Of a stretch of DNA of 64,000 nt, positions 34,466-42,402 are shown in pieces. The DNA comes from Dehalococcoidia bacterium (GTDB lineage Bacteria > Chloroflexota > Dehalococcoidia > UBA2979). Numbering within the stretch: the first letter of the stretch is position 1; each line of letters opens with the position of its first letter. Location: positions 89,677 to 153,676 of the forward strand of contig JANQNP010000010.1 in NCBI GenBank assembly GCA_028279505.1, read 5' to 3'. The notes under the pieces are model-generated. The model had not been told where the DNA came from, ran no database searches, and saw only the letters and a list, made by a program, of their open reading frames with translations. Made by a program: the position numbers and the translations under genes.

Positions 34466-34796
34466 TGCGTGAGTCGGATAACACTTCATGGGCATGACCC
34501 CGCCATGGGCGACCCGTCTGGAGATTCCCGGGAGGTTATCCCTCGCCCGCACCTTGGTCAAACTCTACCGATCAACAACGTAAACGGATCTGACGGTCCA
34601 CCATCCGCGCTCCCGAATCGCAAGGACTCTCGCGCGGGAAGCTCGGCCACAAGTTCCGTGATCCGTTCCGTTCGCGAGTGAGCCGCAGGCGCCGCTGCGC
34701 CGAGGAACCGTTCCGAATCGGCATTCGTTCTCAGATCGGGCGCGATAGAACCGGATCCACGCCGCCCGTCATCGTCGATCATTCGTCTGGAAACTC
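34466..34796 (+). other. Intergenic region without a recognised gene
   Basis: About 330 bases between the guaB3 leader and the next lipoprotein gene. Short open frames exist but are Arg/Ser-rich and not protein-like. It probably holds the promoters of both flanking divergent genes; no clear -35/-10 pair, RNA or repeat was seen. Confidence 0.4.
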
Positions 34797-36209
34797 GTGT
34801 TCACCTCAGTCGTTCGTAGCTGCTTGACCCTGACGGCGCTGGTGCTGCTACTCGAGCTGACCGGCTGCACCGGTTCCGGCGACCAGACGCCCGTGCCCAC
34901 CCCCGCCTCCGAGGCCAGTCCGAGCGCCACCGCCCCAACATCCCGCACCCCTGTCGTCATCGAGGCACCGCCGCAGACGCCCACGCCCGCACCGATCCCG
35001 CGCGCCGGTCTCTACCTCGTGAACGTCAAGACCGAGGAGTGGCACACCCTCATCGAGCCCTCCGACAGTCGGAGTGGCGCCTACGGCTGGTGGGAACCCG
35101 ACGGCAACGCCGTCACCGCCTGGTCCGAGGTTGCTCGCGCTTACACCGCCCATCGCTTCGACCTCGACGGCTCCACCATCGAAGAGCACCTCAACCGCCA
35201 CTACATCACCCCCTCGCCCGACGGACAGAGCCGCCACTACTCCGTCTACGAGGACGGACGGTGGACGCGCGTCGTGCTCGAACACAACGGCGTTGAGGTG
35301 CCCGTCGCTGCCGACTTCGGCTTCGCCGTTGGTTTTTCCCCTGCCGGCGATCGCCTCCTGGTTGGGCGCGGCGACCCCGCGGCACCCGGCCGAGTGAACT
35401 GGACCTACTGGACCATCGACGTCGCGACAGGAACCGTCCTGGTCGAGTTCCCGGGCAACGCCTCCCCCGAGGGCACCGACGGCGGCTTCCTCCCCCGCTG
35501 GTCTCCGTCCGGCCGCTACGTGGCGACCTCCGGTCTCGACGGCCTCTTGGTCCACGACACCACGGACGGCTCCACCATCCGTCTCGGCGACGGTGGCTCC
35601 ACTGAGTGGGCACCCGCCCGCGAGCAGCTCGTCGTCGAGACCGCCGACCAGACGCTCGAGATCGTGACCCTGCCGGCCCTCGAACGCGTCCCGCTCGCGA
35701 CCGAGGGTGCTCGTCACCTCGGCCGGTTCGGCGCGCACGGCGCCGTCGTCGCGGTTCGGAGCTACCTCGACCCGGACCGCTTGGAAGACCCCATCGTCAC
35801 CGCCTACGAAGCTTCGTCGGGTCGTCAGCTCGGCCGCTGGGAAGGCACCATGGACCGCTTCGATCGGCAGTTCGTCCGCTTCGCCGACGGTCTCGTCGCC
35901 ATCATCCTCGGCCCCGCCGACGGCTGCGAGACCTTCCGCATCTACTCGCCGTTGTCCGAGGCCGGCCGCTGCATCGACGGTCACCACCCGCGGTTCTCAC
36001 CCGACGGTCGTGAAGTCGCATACTTCCGAGCGATCGCCGACTCGACCGCCGCACTCGTCATCTACGACGTGTCGACAGGCGAAGAACGCACCCTCGGCAC
36101 GCCCAGCGTCAGCGGCGAGCTGCCGCTCGCTCGCTGGAACGCCCACGGCACGCACCTCCTGGTCCAGCGCACCTGGAGCGGAGTCGGATTCACCGACGAG
36201 CTCCCGTGA
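34797..36209 (+). CDS. Lipoprotein with beta-propeller (TolB-like) body
   Basis: 470 residues, GTG start. Signal peptide LTLTALVLLLELTGC, lipid Cys at about 24, then a Pro/Thr/Ser/Ala linker to about 68. The body is built of repeated blade-like phrases: GAYGWWEPDGNAVTAW, ITPSPDGQSRHYSVYEDG, VGFSPAGDRLLVGRG, LPRWSPSGRYVATSG, PRFSPDGREVAYFRA and ARWNAHGTHLLVQR. This 'W/FSPDGR' repetition is typical of TolB/WD40-like propellers, about six blades. Two Cys (in DGCETF and GRCIDG) sit close together and may bond. Likely a surface-bound binding or sensing protein; related in build to the 25.5-kb lipoprotein. Followed by the convergent surface-protein gene. Confidence 0.72.
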   Translation: MFTSVVRSCLTLTALVLLLELTGCTGSGDQTPVPTPASEASPSATAPTSRTPVVIEAPPQTPTPAPIPRAGLYLVNVKTEEWHTLIEPSDSRSGAYGWWEPDGNAVTAWSEVARAYTAHRFDLDGSTIEEHLNRHYITPSPDGQSRHYSVYEDGRWTRVVLEHNGVEVPVAADFGFAVGFSPAGDRLLVGRGDPAAPGRVNWTYWTIDVATGTVLVEFPGNASPEGTDGGFLPRWSPSGRYVATSGLDGLLVHDTTDGSTIRLGDGGSTEWAPAREQLVVETADQTLEIVTLPALERVPLATEGARHLGRFGAHGAVVAVRSYLDPDRLEDPIVTAYEASSGRQLGRWEGTMDRFDRQFVRFADGLVAIILGPADGCETFRIYSPLSEAGRCIDGHHPRFSPDGREVAYFRAIADSTAALVIYDVSTGEERTLGTPSVSGELPLARWNAHGTHLLVQRTWSGVGFTDELP

Positions 36210-36306
36210 GTCTGCTCTGAGAGCGCCGCCTGCAGCGACCGAGAGACAGCGGGTCGACGCCAGCCGATCGCCGCCGCCCGGCCACCTCATATTGGGCTTT
36301 CGGCGA

Positions 36307-37638
36307 CTAGGTAACGACCGTCCCGGTCGGCACTGTCTCACCCTCCTCGATCGTCACGCCCGACCCGATCACCGCGCCGTTGCCGATCGTCGCATTCTTC
36401 TTAATCTCCGCACCGTCTCCGATCGTCACATCCATCCCGATTTGAACGCCCTCCTCGATCTTCACGTCCTCACCGACCACCGTCCCATCGCCGATCAGCA
36501 CATCCTCCTCGACCGTCGTACGCGCCCCGATCGTCACGCCGTCGCCAATGACAGCGTTCTTCTTGATCTGTGCCTCAGCGCCGATGATCGAGCCCTCGCC
36601 GACCTGCGCGTCCTCCTCGATCTTCGCGTTGAACCCGATGAATGAGCCCGCACCGATGATCGCGCCGCCCTCGATCGTGGCATCCGGCTCAATCGTCACC
36701 CCGGGCCCGATCACCGCGTCCGGATCGATGTCGACCGACCCGGGCGACGCCAGCCCCACCGTGATCGTCGCCGGCGCATCGCCAACATTCCCCGCGAGGT
36801 CGGTCGCCTCGAGATCGAACGCCGTCACGCCAACGTCGAAGCTCCCTGGGAACGTCACGGGCACCGCGCCGTCCTGAGCATCGAGGGCCGACGCCTCCCC
36901 GAGGAACACCGCCACCTGCACGTTCGACGCAGGTACGCCGCCCGGATCGAGCGTCGTCACCTCGAGGGCGTTCGGGCTCGGCGCTGTCACCACCGGCGCC
37001 AGCGTGTCGACCCGTACCACCAGCGCCCCCGAGGGCACCGACTCGTTCCCCGCCGCATCGGTCACCGTCGCCGTGAGGCTGTGCACACCATCGGCCAGCA
37101 CCGAGGTGGTAATCAACCACCCGCCGCCAACGGCGACCGCCGACCCCACCTCGACCGCTCCGTCGAACAACCGCACGATCGAGTCAGCCTCCGCTGTCCC
37201 AACCAGCGTCGGCGTCGCCTCACTCGTCACATCATCGCTGTCCGACGTCCCGCTGTCGCTCGCGGCAACCAGATCCGGCACCGACGGCGCATCCGGCGCT
37301 GTCGTGTCCGGCGGCAGCGCAGACAGGACCCCCCCCCCGGCCGACGTTGGTTCACCAACCTCGGTGCCGCCCGTCAGGTAGACCCGTCCATCAACCTCGA
37401 GCATCACGTGATCGCGCGACACGATCGGCAACGGCGCGTCGAACACGAACGGCACGAGGAACTCCTCGTCGACCGCCGGGCTCGCAACGATCGAAGCCCG
37501 CTCGATCGTATCGGTCCGCACCACCGGACCGGCGCCGACCGTCTGGATGTCGCCACCCGAAACGATCAACTGCCCCCCGACGATGATCACCACGGGGTCG
37601 AGCGACCGCCCGATCGCCAACGACTCGGACGCAGTCAC
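36307..37638 (-). CDS. Surface protein, C-terminal part: kelch remnant, Ig-like domains and hexapeptide beta-helix (downstream of frameshift)
   Basis: 443 residues, GTG start. It does not begin like a protein: the first ~90 residues (LAIGRSLDPVVIIVGGQLIVSGG ...) continue a kelch-like propeller from the upstream frame. Then come an Ig-like domain (~120-215: ATPTLVGTAEADSIVRLFDG ... DAAGNESVPSG), a second sheet domain (~215-305) and a C-terminal left-handed beta-helix of hexapeptides (~308-440; VIGPGVTIEPDATIEGGAI and some 15 more units). The hexapeptide end resembles acyltransferase coils but has no catalytic His region, so a structural role is likely. A run of ten G in the coding strand (37329-37338) encodes Gly-Gly-Gly at about 101-103. 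Probably one gene with the next entry. Confidence 0.7.
   Translation of the reverse strand: MTASESLAIGRSLDPVVIIVGGQLIVSGGDIQTVGAGPVVRTDTIERASIVASPAVDEEFLVPFVFDAPLPIVSRDHVMLEVDGRVYLTGGTEVGEPTSAGGGVLSALPPDTTAPDAPSVPDLVAASDSGTSDSDDVTSEATPTLVGTAEADSIVRLFDGAVEVGSAVAVGGGWLITTSVLADGVHSLTATVTDAAGNESVPSGALVVRVDTLAPVVTAPSPNALEVTTLDPGGVPASNVQVAVFLGEASALDAQDGAVPVTFPGSFDVGVTAFDLEATDLAGNVGDAPATITVGLASPGSVDIDPDAVIGPGVTIEPDATIEGGAIIGAGSFIGFNAKIEEDAQVGEGSIIGAEAQIKKNAVIGDGVTIGARTTVEEDVLIGDGTVVGEDVKIEEGVQIGMDVTIGDGAEIKKNATIGNGAVIGSGVTIEEGETVPTGTVVT
37329..37338 (-). repeat. Homopolymer tract, 10 G on the coding strand
   Basis: C10 on the + strand inside the surface-protein gene, coding G10. A change of length by one base would shift the frame. 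Candidate slippage (phase-variation) site or assembly error. Confidence 0.6.
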
Positions 37639-38447
37639 CCACGGCCCGAGCTCGCCCCGGACATGATCTCCGCTCGGAGCACAGCCGTCAGCGGCGCCGC
37701 CCCCGACCCGCCGGTATTGCCCCCCGCCAGGTAGATGTGCTCACCGTCGCTCGCCGAACCCCCGCTCTTCGTCGTGACGAACGTGCCCGTGTTGCCCCAA
37801 CCGAGCACCGCACCGTTCGTCGGATCCACCTCGGTGAACTCCGTCGCCGACTGTGAGAACCCACCGAACGAGTAGAGATAGTTCCCCACCGCGAGGAATT
37901 CCCCCGCTTGGTGGATCCCCGCCGGCCCGTCGACCGCAACCGGAGCCTCAAGCGTCGGCGAATCGGCACCGTTGTCGGTGATCGGGTAGCGGTACAGCTG
38001 CGCCTCGCCGGTCCGCTCCACGTAGAGGAACAGCCAGTCCCCGATGATCCCTGCCTTCACCGCCCCGTTCCGACCGGATGGCAGCAGCGGCACCGCGTCC
38101 TCGAATAGCTCCCAGTCCAACGCATCCCCGGTCGCCACTCCGTCGAGGTCCGTCACCCAGATATCCCGGCAGATGAACGACAAACTCCCCGGCGGCGGCG
38201 GACACGTCTCGGCCGAGCCCCCGGCCACGAACATCCAGCGCCCAAACGTCGCCACCCCGTGCCCGTGCAGCCCGACCGGCAGCGGCTGCGCCGCCTCCCA
38301 GCCCAGGATCTCGAACGGCGGCGCCGACGCGGCACTAGCCCCGCCGCCAGACGCCGAGGCGGCCCCGCCTCCCGAGGACAAGACGCCCAGGGCCAACGCC
38401 CCGATGAGTGCAAGCGTCGCCGCGCCAGCGTTGAATGAGCCTCGCAT
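37635..38447 (-). CDS. Surface protein, N-terminal part: signal peptide and kelch-like propeller (ends at frameshift)
   Basis: 270 residues from the ATG at 38447, chosen for the AGGGG 6 bases upstream and because the signal peptide (AGAATLALIGALALGVLSS) then starts at the right place; the longest frame begins at 38543. Kelch-like blades follow: GLHGHGVATFGRWMFVAGG, VKAGIIGDWLFLYVERTGE, AGEFLAVGNYLYSFGGFS and ASDGEHIYLAGGNTGG. It stops at TGA 37635-37637, sharing GTGA with the next frame. Shifting one base near the run CCCC at 37655-37658 would continue the blade as MSGELGPWVTASESLA, the usual 'G.LG.W' kelch phrase, straight into the downstream part. So this is most likely the front of one broken or slippage-controlled gene. 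Confidence 0.65.
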   Translation of the reverse strand: MRGSFNAGAATLALIGALALGVLSSGGGAASASGGGASAASAPPFEILGWEAAQPLPVGLHGHGVATFGRWMFVAGGSAETCPPPPGSLSFICRDIWVTDLDGVATGDALDWELFEDAVPLLPSGRNGAVKAGIIGDWLFLYVERTGEAQLYRYPITDNGADSPTLEAPVAVDGPAGIHQAGEFLAVGNYLYSFGGFSQSATEFTEVDPTNGAVLGWGNTGTFVTTKSGGSASDGEHIYLAGGNTGGSGAAPLTAVLRAEIMSGASSGRG

Positions 38448-38691
38448 CAGACGCCCCTGCACTGCCCCTGCGCCCATGTGTCCGCCACACGGACCCTGAT
38501 CCGCCTTGATCTGCGCGCACGGTTCTAGGGCCCGCCGGCGCAAACCGCGCGGAACCTAGCAGCGCACCTCGCGCCCAAGCTCAAACGGACCTCAACCAAC
38601 CTCAGAGACTCCTGACGGTCTCGTCAGAAATCGCACCTCCGCCCTTCCCCGTCACCCACCACCGCCCGAGGACCCCACCCCGCCGAGGTGC

Positions 38692-38697
38692 TACGAT
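38692..38697 (+). promoter_or_regulatory. -10-like hexamer TACGAT, leaderless start of metG
   Basis: GC-TACGAT ending 8 bases before the metG ATG at 38706. Confidence 0.4.
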
Positions 38698-38705
38698 CCG
38701 CCGCC

Positions 38706-40415
38706 ATGACCGACGATTCGCCCTCCCCCGACCCCCACGATCCCGAGACCATCCTCGTCGCCGTCGCCTGGCCTTACGCCAACGGCGACCTCCACGCTGG
38801 CCAGATCGCCGGCGCCTACCTCCCCGCCGACATCTACGCGCGCTATCACCGCATGCGCGGGGACCGCACGCTCATGGTTTCCGGCTCCGACTCGCACGGC
38901 ACCCCCGTCACCGTGCGCGCGGAATCCGAGGGCACAACACCCGCCGAGGTCTTCGAGCGCTTCCACGCCAGCTTCTTGGACACCTTCGAGCGCTTCGGTA
39001 TCTCCTTCGACCTCTTCACCTCTACGGACACCGACAATCACGCCGAGGTCGCCCAGGACATCTTCCTCAAGCTCCTCGAGAACGGCTTCCTCTATGAGGC
39101 AGAGCAGACCCTCCTCTACGACCCCAAGGCGGAACGCTTCCTCCCAGATCGTTATGTCGAGGGCACCTGTCCCTACTGCGACTACGACCGCGCCCGCGGT
39201 GACCAATGCGACCAGTGCGGCCGCACCCTCGACGCCCTCGAGCTCATCAACCCACGCTCCAAGGTCAGCGACGCCACCCCCGAGCCCCGCGAAACCACCC
39301 ACCACTTCCTCAAGCTCTCCGCCTTCAACGACCAGCTCATCGAATGGGTCGAGTCCAAGGACTACTGGCGCCCCGCCGTCAAGAACTTCACCCTCGGGAT
39401 GCTCCGCGAAGGCCTCCACGACCGTGCCATCACCCGCGACATCGCCTGGGGCGTCCCCGTCCCCCTCGAGGGCTATGAGGACAAGCGCATCTACGTCTGG
39501 TTCGAAGCCGTCATCGGCTACCTCAGCGCCACTAAGGAATGGGCCCGAGACTCGGAGGACTCAGACGACCCCGACTCCTGGAAAGCCTGGTGGGAAGACC
39601 CCGCCGCGCGCACCGTCTACTTCCAGGGCAAGGACAACGTCCCCTTCCACACCCTGATCTGGCCCTCCATCCTCCTCGGCTACGGCGGCCTCAACCTCCC
39701 GTACGACGTCCCCGCCAACCAGTACGTCACCATCTCCGGCTCCAAGGCCTCTACCAGCGGCAACTGGGCCATCTGGATGCCCGACTACCTCGACCGCCAC
39801 GACCCAGACCCGCTCCGCTACGCCCTCACCGTCCTCATGCCCGAAACCTCGGACAGCGACTTCTCCTGGGCCGAATACGTCCGCCGCAACAACGACGAAC
39901 TCGTCGCCCGCTGGGGCAACCTCGTCAACCGCGTCCTCACCATCACGCGTCGCAACTTCGAGGACCGCACCCCACCCGCTCCCGCCGCGCTCGCCCCAGA
40001 GTCCGAGGCCCTGCTCGCCCGAGTCGACGCCGCCTTTGACGCCGTCGGCGGCCAGATCGATGCCGTCCAACTCCGCCGCGCCCTCGGCAGCGCCATGGAA
40101 ATTGCCCAGGCCGGAAACCAGTACCTCGACGAACGAGCCCCCTGGGCCGCCGTCAAAACCGACCGCGACCACGCCGCCGAAACGCTCCACACCGCCCTCA
40201 ACGCCATCAGCGGCCTCGCCACCCTCCTCGCCCCCTTCCTCCCCTTCACCAGCGCCGAAGTCTGGACCTTCCTCGCCCATCCCGGCACCCCACAGGACCA
40301 CGGCTGGCAACGCACCCCCGTCTCCGGCAACACCCCGCTTCCGGCCCCCCACCCCCTCTTCCAGAAACTCGACGACTCCCTCATCGAAGAAGAAGAGTCC
40401 CGCCTCGGCACCTAG
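38706..40415 (+). CDS. metG: Methionine--tRNA ligase
   Basis: 569 residues from ATG 38706. Class I MetRS: PYANGDLHAGQIAGAYLPADI near 23-43 holds the HIGH-type signature as HAGQ. The knuckle has four Cys (CPYCDYDRARGDQCDQC), a zinc site. Further motifs: ITRDIAWGVPVP, YVWFEAVIGY, FQGKDNVPFHTLIWP and the KMSKS position as SKASTSGNWAIW, so KASTS with Thr for the second Lys. I recall similar K-x-S-T-S forms from archaeal-type MetRS, which suggests this lineage's enzyme is of that subtype. The C-terminal anticodon domain is present; no EMAPII-like extension. No second MetRS in the window. Confidence 0.94.
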   Translation: MTDDSPSPDPHDPETILVAVAWPYANGDLHAGQIAGAYLPADIYARYHRMRGDRTLMVSGSDSHGTPVTVRAESEGTTPAEVFERFHASFLDTFERFGISFDLFTSTDTDNHAEVAQDIFLKLLENGFLYEAEQTLLYDPKAERFLPDRYVEGTCPYCDYDRARGDQCDQCGRTLDALELINPRSKVSDATPEPRETTHHFLKLSAFNDQLIEWVESKDYWRPAVKNFTLGMLREGLHDRAITRDIAWGVPVPLEGYEDKRIYVWFEAVIGYLSATKEWARDSEDSDDPDSWKAWWEDPAARTVYFQGKDNVPFHTLIWPSILLGYGGLNLPYDVPANQYVTISGSKASTSGNWAIWMPDYLDRHDPDPLRYALTVLMPETSDSDFSWAEYVRRNNDELVARWGNLVNRVLTITRRNFEDRTPPAPAALAPESEALLARVDAAFDAVGGQIDAVQLRRALGSAMEIAQAGNQYLDERAPWAAVKTDRDHAAETLHTALNAISGLATLLAPFLPFTSAEVWTFLAHPGTPQDHGWQRTPVSGNTPLPAPHPLFQKLDDSLIEEEESRLGT

Positions 40416-40469
40416 CCGCGGCGGCGTAGCGCCCGCCCGAGAGGTCGGCGTCGCACGGCCAGGGCGGAA

Positions 40470-41891
40470 TCAGTCCGCGAGGTAGTGGTGAATCGGTGCC
40501 GTCGGCGGCGCCTGTTCGACGTCGCTCGCAGCCGGCTCGTCGACACGCGCTACGGACTCAGCCGAAGAGAGGGAATGCGCCTCGTCAGGCTCAGTCTCGT
40601 CTCCGACGGGCGGCTCAGCCTCCGGCAGCCTGGGCGCGCGCGGTGTCCACGCGGTCAGCTCCTGAGCGATCTCCCGGTAGAACGCCTCAAGAAGCGAGGT
40701 CACAGAGCCGATGAACGAGCCTTGTCCACTCCCGCGCTTGATCCCCATGTCGCGGGTGAGCGTCACGAGGAAGCGCCGCGGCACGGCTCGCTGATCTGGA
40801 AGCAGCGCGACCGCTCCGTCGGCCGCGACGGCGTCAAGGAACTCTGACGTTGTCTGCCTCGTCCCTTCGAACGACGTGTCGATTCGCACTTCGGATGGCG
40901 CACCGTGGAGCTGACGTGCGAGCCAGTTGACGCGAGTCTTCGGTCGACCCTCCCGCGGCGCGTCTACCAACAGCTGGGCTGACACAGTCCGCGCGCGAAG
41001 ATCGGCCGTGATCTCGATGTCTGCAACGGCGTCGGGAACGCGTAACGTGCAGGCCAGCGTTCCGTCCTCGACGAGCGATCGAACGCTCGCGGTGCGTCTC
41101 GCCACGGGGTCGTTGCGTTCCTTTCGTGAGAGTACCTGCTGCACATCAGCACCGAGCTCCTTGCCAAGGTGCAGGCTGAGGTAGCGGGCGAGCTCCTCCC
41201 AACGCGAGAGGAGGTCATCGACACCCTCGTCACGTGACCGCAGCGTTCCGTCTCTGGCGGCGTCCCTGATCGTGGTCCAGTGCGGGCCCATGTTGTCGAA
41301 CTCGATAGCGCCAGACTGTTCGTGACTGAGATATGCGATCAGCTCCCCGAGGATCCAGGCTTGATCGGGGTCCGAGACCTCCCGGTGCTCGTGTTGCACG
41401 ACTGCCTCGGTCACGATGGCGACCCACGACAGATGGTGAAGCTGCACGCTTCTCGTCAGGCGGCCATCGACCTTCAGCGGATGCTCGCCAGGAGCAGGGC
41501 TGAGCTGATTCGAAACCGTGACGACGGCGTCGAAGCCGCGTTCACGAGCGGCGCGCAGATAGTCCTCGACCTGCTCGACGGCTAGCTCGTTACGAGCGGT
41601 CTTGACCTCGACCAGCGCCGTCCAGCTGCGCCGGCCCCGAGTGGCCCTGATCAGGCCGTCGGGGCGAACCGTCCGCCCGTCACCGAGCTTCAGCGGAACC
41701 TCGATGAACGCCTCGATCTCGCCCGCCGGCCCACCGAGCTTCTCGCGGACGATCGCCTTCCCGAACTCGTCGACCGCGCCCAGCACCGAAAGGAGCGCCG
41801 AGGTGGCGCGCATCTCCTGCTCGCGGGCGCCCTTGATACCCGAAGTCGGAATCAATCTCGCGGGAAGCCACGCTGCTTGGTCGGTAGTCAC
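40470..41891 (-). CDS. PD-(D/E)XK-type nuclease-fold protein of unknown role
   Basis: 473 residues, no signal or membrane helix. The N-terminal ~160 residues hold a PD-(D/E)XK-like core: VRPDGLI (P77, D78), then LVEVKTARNELAVEQVEDYL with E95 and K97, followed by helix-strand DAVVTVSNQ. The rest (~160-420) is alpha/beta with several long helices (LSRWEELARYLSLHLGKELG). The wording strongly resembles a large actinobacterial family annotated as 'stress response' proteins, as I recall it; its function is not established. The last ~50 residues are acidic and Pro-rich. It may be a host factor or defence-related nuclease. The codon choice is less C-biased than in the neighbours. Confidence 0.6.
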   Translation of the reverse strand: MTTDQAAWLPARLIPTSGIKGAREQEMRATSALLSVLGAVDEFGKAIVREKLGGPAGEIEAFIEVPLKLGDGRTVRPDGLIRATRGRRSWTALVEVKTARNELAVEQVEDYLRAARERGFDAVVTVSNQLSPAPGEHPLKVDGRLTRSVQLHHLSWVAIVTEAVVQHEHREVSDPDQAWILGELIAYLSHEQSGAIEFDNMGPHWTTIRDAARDGTLRSRDEGVDDLLSRWEELARYLSLHLGKELGADVQQVLSRKERNDPVARRTASVRSLVEDGTLACTLRVPDAVADIEITADLRARTVSAQLLVDAPREGRPKTRVNWLARQLHGAPSEVRIDTSFEGTRQTTSEFLDAVAADGAVALLPDQRAVPRRFLVTLTRDMGIKRGSGQGSFIGSVTSLLEAFYREIAQELTAWTPRAPRLPEAEPPVGDETEPDEAHSLSSAESVARVDEPAASDVEQAPPTAPIHHYLAD

Positions 41892-42039
41892 GAGACACCC
41901 AATCGTGCATGCCCTCGTCGGGCGTCAGTCTATTGACGGCACAACGATAGGGAAGCGCGAGCCTCCCTGAAACGACTTCCCGTCGCTCCCGCCCACTGCT
42001 GCTCAACCACGCCCGAACCCCCGCCCCAGCCACCCCCGC

Positions 42040-42360
42040 CGCGAAACAGCGAGAACACAGCCCCGAGAGGGGCGACTCCCCGAGGCCTCGACGACCCGCG
42101 GCGGCCCCGCGCCCGGCCGCTCCCGCGGCCGGTCCAGAAGCGCGTACCTCCCCCCTCCATCCCGACCCTCCGAGAACCCCGACTCCCGCCGCCACCGAGG
42201 CGTGTTCAACCCTCCGAGGCCACCCGGCTTTGGAGGGGGTCCGGGGGACGCTCCCGTCCCCCGGCGGGGGTGTGGGGGGCAAGCGCCCCCGACGAACGAC
42301 CAACCAAGCCCCTCGCGCAGCACGCGCGCAGCCGCCCACGCCGACTCCGCGCGTACCGTT
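42040..42360. repeat. Dispersed GC-rich intergenic repeat, copy A
   Basis: About 320 bases in the 512-base gap before tatD. It shares long exact strings with 49905-50405, e.g. GGCCCCGCGCCCGGC, CGGTCCAGAAGC, CCCGCCGCCACCGAGG, CCTCGCGCAGCAC and GCCGCCCACGCCG, in the same order and on the same strand. Rich in short inverted repeats (CCCCG...CGGGG). It holds no protein-like frame. 41892-42039 upstream of it shows nothing recognisable. Confidence 0.75.
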
Positions 42361-42402
42361 CCGTCAGATGCCCACTCGCCCCTCCCGAGGTACAACCACC
42401 CC

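Noticed and set aside
36307..37638. Hexapeptide repeats read as a sugar-nucleotide or gamma-carbonic-anhydrase acyltransferase
   Set aside because: No catalytic His or binding loop; the coils are an appendix to Ig-like and kelch domains.
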